A stretch of 64,000 nt of DNA from Voacanga thouarsii (taxonomy: Eukaryota > Streptophyta > Magnoliopsida > Gentianales > Apocynaceae): contig JANUWF010003378.1 in NCBI GenBank assembly GCA_026120185.1, positions 1,349,222-1,413,221 on the forward strand. The letters are read 5' to 3'. A program made the position numbers and the translations under genes. Position 1 is the first letter of the stretch. Every line of letters begins with the position of its first letter. Positions 13,611 to 25,400 of this stretch are shown one piece after another. The notes beneath the pieces were generated by a model that worked only from the letters and a program-made list of their open reading frames with translations, did not search any database and was not told where the DNA came from.

Positions 13611-16600
13611 CTAGAGTAAATGGGACATGTCAGAAATACCCATACTTTCTATATGACTTCCAAAAACATTTACAGGTAAACTTTTAGTAAAAGGATCAGC
13701 AAGATTTTTAGTAGAAGAAATCTTGCACACTTCTACATCTCCACGTTGAACAATCTCCCTAAGTAGGTGATATTTACGTTCAATGTGTTTACCACGCTGA
13801 TGGCTGCGTGGTTCTTTTGCATTTGCCACTGCACCACTGTTGTCACAGTACAAACTAATGGCTTGAGATGCAGAAGGAACCACTTCAAGTTCTATCAAGA
13901 ACTTCTTCAACCATACTGCCTCTTTAGCTGCTTCACAAGCTGCCACATATTCAACTTCCATTGTAGAGTCAGCAATACAAGATTGTCTGATGCTTCTCCA
14001 CACAAGCTGCACCACCACCTAAGGTGAAAACAGAGCCTGAGGTGGACTTGCGAAGATCTCTATCAGCTTGAAAATCAGAATCAGTGTAACCTATAGGTAC
14101 CAATTCTGGAGCTGAGTAAACTAGCATATATCCTCGAGTTCTGCGAAGATACTTGAATATATGCTTGACTGCTGTCCAATGTTCTGGTCCTGGGTTTGGT
14201 CGATATCTACTGACCATCCCAACGACATGACAAATATCCGGGCGAGTACAAAGCATAGCATACATGAGACTTCCTACGGTGATGCATAAGGAACTCGTTT
14301 CATGTACTCAACTTCATTAGGAGTTTTAGGACTATGCTTACGAGATAAGCTGAATTCCATGTACGAAAGGCAATTGACCTTTCTTGGAATTTTGCATAGA
14401 AAATCTCGTCAGTATTTTGTCAATATATGAAGCTTGGGATAAAGCTATCTGTTTGTTCTTTCTATCCCGAAGGATCTGAATGCCCAGAACATATCTTGCT
14501 TCTCCCAAGTCCTTCATATCAAATTGTTTACCCAACCAACTTTTCACCAATGTTAATGTTCTTACATCATTTCCAATGAGAAGGATGTCATCAACATACA
14601 GTATGAGAAAAATCACCTTACCATCTATAATTCTCTTATAGACACAAGGTTCATCAGGATGCTGATCAAAACCATAAGTTTTAATTGCTTGATCAAACCT
14701 GATATTCCAAGATCTAGACGCTTGTTTAAGCCCATATATGGACCTATTCAGCTTACAAACTTTTTGTTCTTAACCTTCTTGGATAAAACCATCTGGTTGT
14801 ACCATGTAGATACATTCGTCAAGATTTCCATTAAGGAAAGCTGTCTTGACGTCCATTTGCCATACTTCATAATCGAAGTGAGATGCAATGGATAAGAGGA
14901 TTCTTATAGACTTTAGCATGGCCACAGGTGAGAAGGTTTCCTCAAAGTCAATACATTCTCGTTAGGTATAACCTTTAGCAACCAATCTAGCTTTGAAAGT
15001 TTCCACTTTCCCATCTACTCCTCTCTTTCTTTTGTAGACCCATTTGCACCCAATAGGTTTTACCCCATTAGGCAGGTCCACAAGTTCCCAGACGGAGTTA
15101 GTATACATGGAATTCATTTCTGAATCCATTGCACTCTTCCAATGGTCTGCGTCTATGTCCTCTACAGCTTCTTTATACGTGGCGAGATCCTCTTCTTCCT
15201 CAAAAGAGATTGCTTGAAAAGCTTCTCCATAGAGTAAGTATCTAGAGGGACGTCGAATGACTCTCCCACTACGTCCAAGCTGTGGAGGTTCCTGGATGAT
15301 TGGACTTTCCTCCTCCTCGTTGACTGGAACTAGATCTGCTGATTCCTCAACGACTGGATTTTGAATAGGGGTAGGAGGTTCTTCCACTCTATGTGCCGAA
15401 GAGCCAGTGGGTATAGAAGGTGTAACATCTATTTCTCTCCCACTAGAATCTGGCATGTTAAGCGGCATAGATACGAATCCTCCACGTGAATCTTGAGTAT
15501 GGGTTTCAGTAACTATTTGCCTGGGATTATCTCCATTGGTTTCTTCCAAAATAACTCTACTTTTAGATCCTCGTTCTTCTATGTACTTATCCTCTAAGAA
15601 AATTGCATTTGTACTTACAAATATTTTCTTATCTTGAGGACTATAGAAGTAGTATCCTCTTGTTCCTTTTGGATACCCAACAAACAAACATAAATTTGAT
15701 CGTGATTCCATCTTATCCATCTTTTCCTTTAGCACATATGCAGGACAATCCCAAATCCGGATGTGTGTCAAATTAGGCTTCCGCCCATTCCACAATTCCA
15801 ATAGAGTCTTAGGGACAGACTTTGATGGAACCATATTCAATATATATGTCGCAGTTTGTATAGCATACCCCCAAAAGGATGTACTGAGTGTAGAGAAGCC
15901 TAGCATTGTTCTGACCATGTCTAACAAGGTCTGTTTCTCCTTTACTGCCACTCCATTTTGTTGAAGAGTGCCAGGTACACTTAGTTGACATAAAATCCCA
16001 TTTTCTAATAAGTAAGATCTAAAGTCATGGGATAGATATTCTCCACCTCGATCTGATCGAAGTGTCTTAATGTTCTTTCATAACTGCTTCTCAGTCTCAG
16101 CCTTAAATTCTTTGAATTTTTCTAAGGCATCAGACTTACGAGTCATTAGGTAAACATAGCCATATCTTGAGTAATCATCCGTAAAAGTAATGAAATACTC
16201 ATACCCATCTCTAGCTTGGACACTAATTGGTCCACATACATCAGAGTGCACTAATTCTAAGACTTCCTTTACTCTATTTCCTTTGGAAGGAAATGATCTT
16301 TTGGTCATTTTACCTTCCAAACAAGATTCGCAAACTTGAAGAGGTTCCACCTTTAAGTAACTTAAAGGACCTTCTTTTACAAGTCTTTGAATCTTATTTA
16401 GATTAATATGACTAAGTCTAAGATGCCATATGAGAGTCTCATTAGTATGAGATAACTTAATGCGTTTATTAGTTTCAATATGATATAATGAACTGTTAGT
16501 AGGTTTCAAAACATACAGATCATTATTTAAATTTTCACGACGTATCAAAGAGTTATTCAAAAATATCTCTACTGAAAATTTATAAAATTTAACAGAATAT

Positions 16601-17652
16601 TTTTGTTTGAATAACAAAAAAATCGAAATCAAATTTCGATAAATGTCGGGAACATAATAACAATATTTCAAAACAAAATATTTATTATCAAAATAAAGAT
16701 AAACATCTCCAACAGCTCTTGCAGATATCACTGATCATGTGCCAACCCTTAAAGTATACTCTCCTTCATTGAGATGTCTGGTTACTTGGAACCTCTGCAA
16801 TGAATTGCAAACATGGTTAGTGGCTCTAGAATCTGCTATCCAAGTATTTGTAGAATCAACCACTAAACAAGTTTCAATATAGGATAACTCACCAGTACCT
16901 TGCTTGCATTTAGCTAAGTAATCTGGGCACTGTGACTTCCAATGTCCCTTTTGCTTATAGTGGAAACATTTGCCTTTGGGCTTTTCATCCAATTTTGCTT
17001 TCTTAACCTGCTACTTAGGTCCTTTATTATTATTATTCTTCCTCTTATTTCCTCCTTTGCCCTTAGGCTTGAAAGAGGAAGATCCAGCATGAGATAGAAC
17101 AAGAGCGTTGCCACTTCCCACTTTTAGGGTTGCCTCGGCGCTCTCAAGCTCCTTCATTAACTCTGTAAGAGACATCTCCATCTTGTTCATGTTATAATTA
17201 ACTTTGAACTGTGAAAATATCTCTGAAAGAGTTTCTAGAGCCATGTCAACCTGAGTCTCAGGCTTAATTTCAGCCCCTAAGACCTCTGCCAAGTTAAACT
17301 GAGCGATCAATTTTAACATATGATCTCTCACGGGCGTTCCAGGTTTCATACGCATATTCATTATGCGCCTCATTGCTGCTTGACGGGCCTGACGTCCTTT
17401 GTACTCAAACATTTGCTGGAGGCTTCTCATGATGTCTGTAGCGGTTGTCATGTTCTCATATTTCTGCTGCATCACATTTGAGATAGATCCCAAAATGTAG
17501 CAGCGAGCTATCTCATCAGAACTCAACCACTGATCATAAGCCTCTTTTTGTTCGCGCGTGGACTGTTCGATGAGGCTTAGCGAGGACACGGTTCGGTTAG
17601 CACATATTTGAGCTTCTCGGCGGTGAGTACAATTATGAGGTTCCTTTTCCAA
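13611..17652 (-). pseudogene. Copia gag-pol polyprotein, degenerate
   Basis: In minus-strand order: gag (17652-17011); CCHC zinc knuckle (CFHYKQKGHWKSQC, about 16945-16985); protease with its active-site triad altered from the usual DSGA to DSRA (about 16840); pre-integrase HLRLSH and integrase core (HSDVCGPI, TFTDDYSRYGYVY, then SDRGGEY); reverse transcriptase (KARLVAKGYT, then YVDDILLIGND at about 14580-14615); RNase H (STMEVEYVAACEAAKEAVW). In-frame stops lie at 17011, 16735, 16078 and 14959 and again in the RT, with frame changes near 14340, 14265 and 13990. Most stops sit where CAG, CAA or CGA would be expected. No functional protein is possible. Confidence 0.93.
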
Positions 17653-17849
17653 TCAATAAAATTTTCTCCAACCGAGTTGGTTCTTTGTTAAAATTTGGGA
17701 TAAAGTGTTGGAAGTCATTTTTACGAAATTAAATAAAATAAAACATATGAGCCATTTATCATTTCATGATGCATGATCAATATAAAATGGTATGATGCAT
17801 GATCAATATGATAATATTTTAAGTAGTAATAGAAACTACTATCAAAATA

Positions 17850-17988
17850 TGACAACCTAAAACTCTACAGTAACATGTACCTCTATAGGAGATAACAATG
17901 TAACTTATAGTTAGGTCAAAATCCACAACCTAAAACCCCAAAGTAATATGCACCTTTATAGGAGATAACAATATAACTTATAGTTAGG
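17850..17988. repeat. Tandem duplication in the Copia leader
   Basis: Two copies, 79-80 bases apart, of a stretch starting 'acaacctaaaac' and containing 'tataggagataacaat', at about 17852 and 17930. A shorter direct repeat, 'gatgcatgatcaatata', lies just before it at 17769 and 17793. Confidence 0.8.
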
Positions 17989-18649
17989 CTTGGATCATAC
18001 CACCAAAATTAATATATCTTGCATCTAAACGCAATATTAAGTTTAGTGTTATTAATATTTTGGCCATCATAGACATTATTTGGATATTCTATAGGAAGTC
18101 CTTATAATGTCTTTGATTTAAGTGTAACCCCTATATTCAAAATTTATTTTATTTTATAAAGTTTCCAATCCAATCACATCACCTATAGGGTAATTATGAA
18201 TGAATTAAACTTAAAAAAATAATTAAAATTTTGATGCCCAATCTAGTAACCAATAAAACGTAGTATTCCTATAGGGAGACCATTTAAAATGGCACGAAGC
18301 AAACGTTAATTTTACTAATGGACTAATAGGGGAGGTCAAAGGTTAATTAAAATAAACCATTTCACACTTATTTTTTTAATAAATTAATAAAAATATTAAT
18401 TTATTTATGCATAACTAAATAGTACCTATAGCGGTGTTAATGCAAACTATATGGCATGTTAACATGGATGATACATGATTCAATCAAAATTAAATAGTAA
18501 AAACTATAAAATAAAAATAATTTTATGGCCAACCTAGGCTCAAAAATAAAATTGCAAAATTGCAATTGAAAAATTAATTGGCTAACAAAATATCCAAGTT
18601 TTCAATCTTCTGCCATATAATTTTGTTTGAGCAAGTCTTTGTCACATGA

Positions 18650-18725
18650 CCTTTATTGGAGTAGTGGTTAGAATGCTGCATCTCCAAGTTGGTGGTCTTG
18701 GGATCAAATCCCACTTTAGTCACCT
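18650..18725 (+). other. tRNA-like / SINE-like segment
   Basis: The sequence has an A-box-like 'gtagtggttagaatgc' and a B-box-like 'gggatcaaatcccac' at about 45-base spacing, as in Pol III internal promoters. The arms do not fold into a clean cloverleaf, so I regard it as tRNA-derived and not a tRNA gene. It lies in the Copia leader. Confidence 0.4.
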
Positions 18726-18776
18726 TCTCCTCTTTTTCTTTTTAATAAAAGGGAATAATGATATGTGCTAGATCTG

Positions 18777-18924
18777 CTGACCCAAATGGGTCAGCCCAGC
18801 AATGCTAGCCCAGGCCAACGTCTAGGCAGCAAGGCCTAGGAGTAGTTGGCCCAAGCCCCAGGTTGGTCTGGCCCAGGCGCTAAGCTGCGCCAGGCGTGCT
18901 GGTCTGCTGACCCAAATGGGTCAG
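18777..18924. repeat. Paired 18-bp palindromes in a GC-rich island
   Basis: CTGACCCAAATGGGTCAG, a perfect 7-bp stem with a 4-base loop, occurs at 18777-18794 and again at 18907-18924, each followed by 'cccagc(a/t)atgc'. The two copies are 130 bases apart inside a GC-rich stretch (18770-18990) in an otherwise AT-rich leader. Confidence 0.85.
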
Positions 18925-19311
18925 CCCAGCTATGCCAGCAAGGCCTAGGCACTGAAGCTGCACCGGTCCATTAGCAGCTTGCGGCTGAAGTCTGAACGGA
19001 AGCAATTTTGGGCAATAATCTCTCTCGGTCTTCGTTCGTCAATTGCTGTGCGATTACAATTTTTTTTTAATAACATAAAATAAAATTAAAAACTCAAAAG
19101 GGAAACATGGAGACGTAATCTACCCCTTTTATTATAAGACTCGATAATACTTATACATATTCACCGAATAAAAAACTATGGCTATAAAATTATTTTGAAC
19201 AGAATTAATCAAATCATTCACTATGAACATAAATGCATTATTCCTACACCGCTCAACTATATATATGCATAAAAGATTTAATCTTAACACATAAACATAT
19301 ATCAAAACCTG

Positions 19312-19323
19312 GCTCTGATACCA
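19312..19323 (-). other. Copia primer-binding site
   Basis: Reads TGGTATCAGAGC on the minus strand, complementary to the 3' end of initiator methionine tRNA, the usual primer for plant Copia elements. It starts two bases inside the 5' LTR. Confidence 0.92.
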
Positions 19324-19325
19324 AT

Positions 19326-19979
19326 TGTTAGTTAATAGGATCGATATAGGATCGACATGCTTATGTGTCAACCAGATTAAACCTTGAGAATACGTGAAAA
19401 CGGATCATACCTTTGTAAATATCGTCTTTACCAATACGATTCTTGAAGTCTTTGGTCTTCTAGTAATACTCCAGACCCCCAAGTCTTCTTTAATATAATC
19501 TCCTTGAACTAGAAATTTGCTAATCGTATTTGTTTCTCTCTTTGTTGAGGGTGGACTTACACAAAACTGAAAGAAAAAATCAGAGAGTAACAACGATGTT
19601 TTTCACGTATATATGAAATAGAGTTATATCCCATATGTATATTGGATTCTATCTCATAATACAAATCCTGATAGAATAAGAAAAGTATAGTTGAATACAA
19701 CTATTTCCACTTATCCTATTCCATCTAAAATACGATATTTGGTTTTCTGCAATTTTCATTAATAAATTATAAACAAATTATAATTTATTATTTTCCCATA
19801 ATTAGGAGCTACTGAAGGGACTTGACCGGATACAATTAGACTAAGTTTCAATAAATTATTTTGTTAATAAAATAATTTATTAATTACGTTCCACTCCACT
19901 AAAAGAACGTAACTGCACTCTTAATCTAATCGCAATTACTGAAGTCTATAATTATATCCATTAATTGATCGATCCAACA
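19326..19979 (-). repeat. Copia 5' LTR
   Basis: Bounded by TG…CA (TGTTAG on the plus strand at 19326; ATCCAACA ending at 19979). 654 bp, about 30 bp longer than the other LTR. Confidence 0.94.
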
Positions 19980-20070
19980 TTTATTACTAATTATTGATTT
20001 TCTTTATATTGCTAATTTTTGTCGGTGACAATTCTATAGCAGATGGCGAGTGATTTGCTATGACTTCTTG

Positions 20071-20689
20071 ATTTTTGATATATTTTATTTTAATTCCATG
20101 ACAGATTCAGTTCCTAAGGTTGTGAATTTATCAGTTTGTGTGCAGGACCTAGTATTCGAACACCTAAATAGGATTCTCAGATGGGATTCCAAACCAAGTG
20201 CCAATATTGAGATCAAAAGTCATCAGGTCAAATTACTTTAGTACGTAAGCATCAGGTCAATATGGGATTCTCATATGGTCTTCAAATCATAAATGCCGTA
20301 TCCTTTTCTCGAAAAATCAGCAAGTCATTTAAGACTCTCGCATTCTGTAGTATATCTGTCCTTAATAACTAACTACCCATCTTTGAAATCCTTATTTATA
20401 TATTATCTCCATGATTTCCCATTACTAGGATGTCAATGGGTGAAAAAATTACAAGAAAAGAAGGAGATGATTGAGAATTGCATGAGATAGATGAAGAGAA
20501 ATTATGTAGGGTGAAGCCCGGCTGAGAAATCCTGGAGATAGAGAAGGCAGAGAACCAAAGGAACAGAAGATGGCACGAACAAGATGAAGTGCAGAGTGAA
20601 AAAGAATAGGGTTTGTATTCATATAATAATAATAAATAATAAAATATTTCTTTTATAGGTTTTTTTACCATAAGGATAGTATAGTTATT
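20071..20689. other. No gene recognised
   Basis: Direct words such as 'gggattctca' (20171, 20264) and 'catcaggtcaa' (20221, 20250) repeat. A minus-strand frame of 91 codons (20396-20671) is serine-rich but matches no family I recognise. Confidence 0.35.
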
Positions 20690-21110
20690 TTAAAGAAATT
20701 ATCGCTAGCCTTTTGGAAATGAAATTAGGAATATTAAACTAATTTCAGGACAAAAATGGAGCATGCCACACTATGGAGATGGTAAAAAGCTGAAAGGTTT
20801 CCAGCTAAGCTGAATTAATTACTTGTTAAAAAAACACTAAGAAATACTAAGAAATTTGACAACACAATTTCTAGCTTATGTGAGTTAATTAAAGAAACCA
20901 ACCCACCAAGGAATAGAAAAAACCTTAAAATTCAGCGAAATCATCCAACCACAAAAAGAAATCAAATTTAAGGTGGTATGAAAATACAAATTAAGCAGAA
21001 CTATAGCAAAGCAGTAATCAAGAATGAGTTGAAATTAGACTATAGAAATTCTAATCTGAACCCGAAAACCTAGCACCATCACATAAAAGAGACCTCTCCA
21101 CCACTTTAAA
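20690..21110 (-). pseudogene. TruA intron/exon fragment (copy A)
   Basis: Matches the TruA pseudogene intron 2 and the end of its exon 2 (40085-40420) on the same strand. Anchors: 'caaatttaaggtg(g/a)tatgaaaa', 'agtaatcaagaatgag' and 'gaacc(c/t)gaaaa', the last preserving the exon codons for YDGARFS on the minus strand. The rest of the gene is absent, so copy A kept only this piece. Confidence 0.78.
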
Positions 21111-21719
21111 TTTTAAATTGACTTTCCCTACTATTACTTTTTAGTAGGGAAAAAAAATCTTTTTACTTTCTATCCTTTAGGGAAAAAAGCTATTTACCTT
21201 TAAAAAATTGCTCATATAAGTTATGAAAGAGCGCATGTAATTCATATCATAACAAATCAGAAATATCTTATTTTGACAAAAACAAACTATAAATTTTCAA
21301 AAGAGTTTTTATAACATATATAGCATACTGAATATTTATCCAAATAATTGAAGGAAGGATGATGGCAGCACAAAAGGAGTGATTTAACTACCTCAATGAA
21401 CCTCAAACTTTTGCTTTCCTTCGAGAGTTTGTTTAAATTTATTGGTCTCTTGACAAAACTCAACAATTGCCAATCTCTTCTAAAGTTGATAAAGTTACTC
21501 TAGCAACCAATGTGCTCAAAACCCCAATTCAACGTAAGGTCGTCAAGAAAAGAAGTACTGTGAGAATGTGAAACGATCAAGAAAACTTCAAATTGAAAGA
21601 CCAAAAACGCTATGCAAACAATATTTCCAAGTAATTCAAAAGAAGAAGTACATATATCAATTGAAAGTTTATGCACAGTAGTTCAAAAGCCTGACTTCTG
21701 TCTCATTTCGGCAAATGTA
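21111..21719. other. No gene recognised
   Basis: Contains a small palindrome 'ctactattactttttagtag' at 21128-21147. No coding frame supported. Confidence 0.35.
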
Positions 21720-21830
21720 GTCTCTTTTCCTTCTCTACTTGTTCTTCCTGGATCTCTCGGCTGAAATTACAAGAGAGTTACGACAGCGCTATAATCTGAT
21801 CTCCTGCAGTGTTGGAATGTCTGCAAGTTG
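21720..21830 (-). pseudogene. NLR 3'-end fragment
   Basis: About 110 bases homologous to the last coding part of NLR1 (22530-22630): both share 'ctcctgcagtgttggaatgtct' and 'gctgaaatt(a/g)caag' in the same order and strand. It encodes the final LRR-derived stretch only (…LPTLQEI… equivalent) and has no upstream receptor sequence. Confidence 0.82.
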
Positions 21831-22079
21831 CCATTTCAAAATTGCATAAATCAGTTCACATATTCATCTTGTCATTATTTTTACTATCTCATTTGTTCTC
21901 CTGCGAGGCATTTTTGTGATGGATGATAATCAAAATAACAGCCACGATTTGATTCACATGTCTGAGAGTACCAAAAAAAAAAAAAAAGAAAAAAAAAACA
22001 CCATCCAGACAATATCTCAAAGCAATTCAAATCATCATAAACACCACTACATATGCAAATTTTTCATAAAGCTTCAATG

Positions 22080-22350
22080 CACAAGTACCTGAAGTTAATT
22101 TGATAGTGTGCATCCGCTCGAAAAGCTGGTTCCCTGGGCTTGCTTCTTCATTGTTTGATCCCCAAAAGCATCTCCGCTTGCCGATTGATTTCGCTTCCAA
22201 TTCCAATCAGAGTTATTTGATCGGGCGTCAGACCTTCTCCCTCACCATCAAGGACAGACAAACCCGCTTCATAGTAACTTTTCCCGGCTCCATGGTGGTC
22301 TGCAAAAAAAATTTCTACAAGAATTAATTGCACATCGACTACCCCCAGCA
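22080..22350 (-). other. Possible exon, unrecognised
   Basis: A minus-strand frame of about 67 codons (22148-22351) with a balanced, GC-richer composition than its surroundings, 100 bases downstream of NLR1. It may be part of the NLR1 3' untranslated region or a remnant exon. I recognise no family. Confidence 0.25.
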
Positions 22351-22453
22351 TAAAAACTTCATCCAGAGAATGTTTTTTCAGACAAAATTACAGAACAGAA
22401 GCATATTCTGAAATTACAAAATGCTTTGTGTATCAGTAAACTGTAAGCAATCA

Positions 22454-25400
22454 TCACGGTGCAATAATTTTGGACAAAACAATACCTTCATCAATTACGC
22501 CCGATACTTCAACCACTATTTGCTCATTTCCCTGTTCTACTTGTACTTCCTTGATCTCCATAGCTGAAATTGCAAGTGAGCTGCGGCAGCGCACTAATAC
22601 TATCTCCTGCAGTGTTGGAATGTCTTCTAAACAAGACGGGAGCTTCTCTAAGCCCTCACAGGCTAACACCTGTAATCGCTCCAGTAAGGGAAAGTCCTCT
22701 ACCTCGGCATTCCATTCTTTAATGTCTAGAAGAGATAATTGCAAGCATTTGAGTTTAGGAAACTGTTGGTTCAAGTTGACCATGTCCCATGTGTCTGTTG
22801 AAGATTTCAAAAATCGAAATTTAAGAACCTCCAGATGCTCCAGTCTGCCAAGTACTGAAATATGTGTCCAGGGCAGATACAAGAATGAAAGAGTCAACTT
22901 CTTGAGATACGGAGGAAAACTGAAAATACTTGGTGCATGGTCCTGAGCTGACGCACCAGAGTAAGTGAGTGATTCCAAATTCTTCACAAAGTCAAGCTTC
23001 CAAGAGGATTTCAGATGTCTTAACTTGGGACTATGGCACTTCAGCTTTCGAAGATTGGGCATTAATCTCATGAACATCTCATGCTGATCGTCTCCGCAAA
23101 ACAGTAACGGAGATGAAAGATACTGCAAATTATGCAACTGGACGGGTTCCCTTCTCTCAAAGACTCTTCGACTGATGCGAGGAAAACAAAAACAAGAAAC
23201 ACTAAAATGTCTCAGGAATTTCAACCTTGCCATGTTCTCTATGTCCTTGAGGGATAATATCCTACCTTCTGTACTACTAATCCCGTTCGTGATTATAAGA
23301 GTCTCTAGGTTTTGCAAACGGTGCAATATTGCTGAAAAGATTCCAGGTTCGCAACTTTTAAGTGCTAAGAACCTTATATGAATCAATTGGAGTAAAGAAG
23401 GAGAAAGGTTTTTAACCTGGATATCTGGGAGATCAAACACCCTGAGAATCCTAAAGTTGGAAAGATTGATTGGCCAATCGAAGACTCTCTTGTCTGTGGG
23501 TAAGGCAATATGCGGAGAGAGAGGGAAAACAAGGGATCGAACATAAGGGCCTGAAGGGTTTGAAAAGAAAAATCGTTCCCTGTAATCAGGATAGATGCAC
23601 AAGCGATGTTGCTCAAACCATGGATGATCAATGCTGGACAATGTAGAAAAATTAGAATAAAAATTTATTGGCAATAAAAACCTCTCTTCGATTGCTTTTC
23701 TTATTGCAAATCCATGTAAGAGATCATGAATATGGCTTTCTTTCACCGTGCCTAAGGATCCTCTCACAAAAACCATTATGAGGCTTCTTGAAATTAGTTG
23801 ATCTAAGTAAGTTGTCGCAATATCCTCTAAACTTCTTTTATCATTTTCATTTTCTGGTACTTGGACGAAGCCTTCTGCGATCCATATCAACTTCAACCTT
23901 CTTGCGGGAATGCGCATGTCCTCAGGGAACCCTCCAAAATAAAGAAAACAGGGCCTCAAATGATGTGGTAAATGGTTGTAACTAATTTCCAACACTTCCC
24001 AACATCTTTTTTGTGGATCCTCAACAATTATTTTCAACAAAATCTCCGCAAGCCACGACCAACTGTCCTGTTTTACATCTATTTGCCGAAGGATTCCTGC
24101 TATCAAATCAATTGTGAGTGGTAGGCCGCTGCAACTCATTGCAATTAACTTTCCAACTTGCTCTAGCTCTTTGGGGCAACTTTCATTTCCAAATAGCTTG
24201 AATTGTAACATCTCCCAACTCTTGTAATCTGGTAATGGTGAAAGATGATAGGTAACACTTTCGGCTCCAGATTTTGAAGCAATGTCATCCAATCGGCTTG
24301 TGATCATAATTCTACTTCCATTGCCATCGTCTGGGAAAGAGAGTCTCATACTCTGCAATAGTTCAAAATCCCAAATATCATCTAAGAAGATGAGGTATCT
24401 TCTGCCTCTTAGACTTTGAGACAACTTGTGATCTAAATCCTCATCAGTGTAGTGGAGAGTTGTACTCGTAACCTGTTCTAACATTTCTAACAGCAATCTT
24501 TTTCGATCATATGCTTGACTGACACAACATCTCGCACGCACATGGAAATGGTAGGTAACTGAAGAATGCTGAAACAAAGAATTAGCTAGAGTGGTCTTAC
24601 CTATCCCAGGCATGCCAACAATTGAAAGAATATGTACCTTTCCAGATTCCTGCATCAATTGCTCCATTATCTTTTCAGATTCATGTTCAAAAACAACAAA
24701 TTCATCTTTTGGAGAAGTTTGTAATGGAATTTGACTAGGAAAACTGGAGACCTTCGGCAATGCAGTACTCTCATCTGCCATCTTTCCTCTAACATGACTA
24801 AGCCCCATTTTGATTGTCTTTATTTCTTCGTTGACATCAAATAGCCCCAACTTGTGAAACCAGACTTCACCACCTTTGGCCAAAAATGAATCAATTATAT
24901 ACTCCGTCCGGTATGCAACGTCCTTAAAACGAGTCCAGTGGTCTTGAAGTTCTTGCTCGCTGGGCTGGTCTTGAGTTTTACTGAAATATTCTCTTAAGGA
25001 CAGTAATTCATCGAGAATTGGTTCAATGTGATGCTTCAGTGGAGCAATGGAATCATCCTTAGAGCTCAGCAACAACTTCAGATTTCCCAGAAGAGAAATA
25101 ATAAATCCCTGGGCATTAGTGCATGGGAAGTTAGACAGCATAAACTTCGGAATGAACTTCTCATAAATCTGTCTGGCCTCTTCCTTTGCAATCTTAATCT
25201 TTGCTAACAGATCAGAAGCCAAAGGATTCCCTTCACTAGCCATATCTTTGTTTTTATCATCATAAAATGAGAAAACAAGAAATGCTGCCTCGTTGATCAG
25301 AATATTGTTGTGCTTAGAGAGATCTCTGAATTTCAATTCAAGATCAATATGCTCCTCGCATGGAGAATCCACCACAAGACATTCTAGGAATCTCAGCTCG

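Larger units (their letters stand above)
12226..19979 (-). mobile_element. Ty1/Copia LTR retrotransposon, dead
   Basis: A complete-length Copia element on the minus strand with two LTRs, a primer-binding site, a polypurine tract (GGGGGTAATT just inside 12850, minus strand), and gag-protease-integrase-RT-RNase H in Copia order. TTTATT is found at 12221-12226 and 19980-19985 and is the likely target duplication; the outer end of the left LTR has lost its first ~8 bases. Over the first ~200 bases the two LTRs differ at roughly one base in twenty, so the insertion is old. It landed inside the CACTA-like MITE. The 1.6-kb leader between LTR and gag (17653-19325) is long and carries its own repeats. 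Confidence 0.95.
11980..20070. mobile_element. Small CACTA-like MITE split by a Copia element
   Basis: The left end 'tACTACAAGAAATCAGTC' and the right end (reverse complement) CAAGAAGTCATAGCAAATC are the near-standard CACTACAAGAAA terminus of CACTA elements; the outermost CACTA bases of the right end are missing or diverged. Without the Copia insertion it would be about 330 bp. Its body repeats the subterminal word TTGCCACGGAT in both orientations (about 12002, 12033, 12106, 12168), the typical transposase-binding design of this superfamily. It has no coding capacity; the short frames at 11929-12240 are shadows. Confidence 0.65.

Noticed and set aside
18650..18725. A tRNA gene
   Set aside because: The A-box and B-box resemblance is real, but the acceptor and anticodon stems do not pair well and it lies inside a dead retrotransposon leader.
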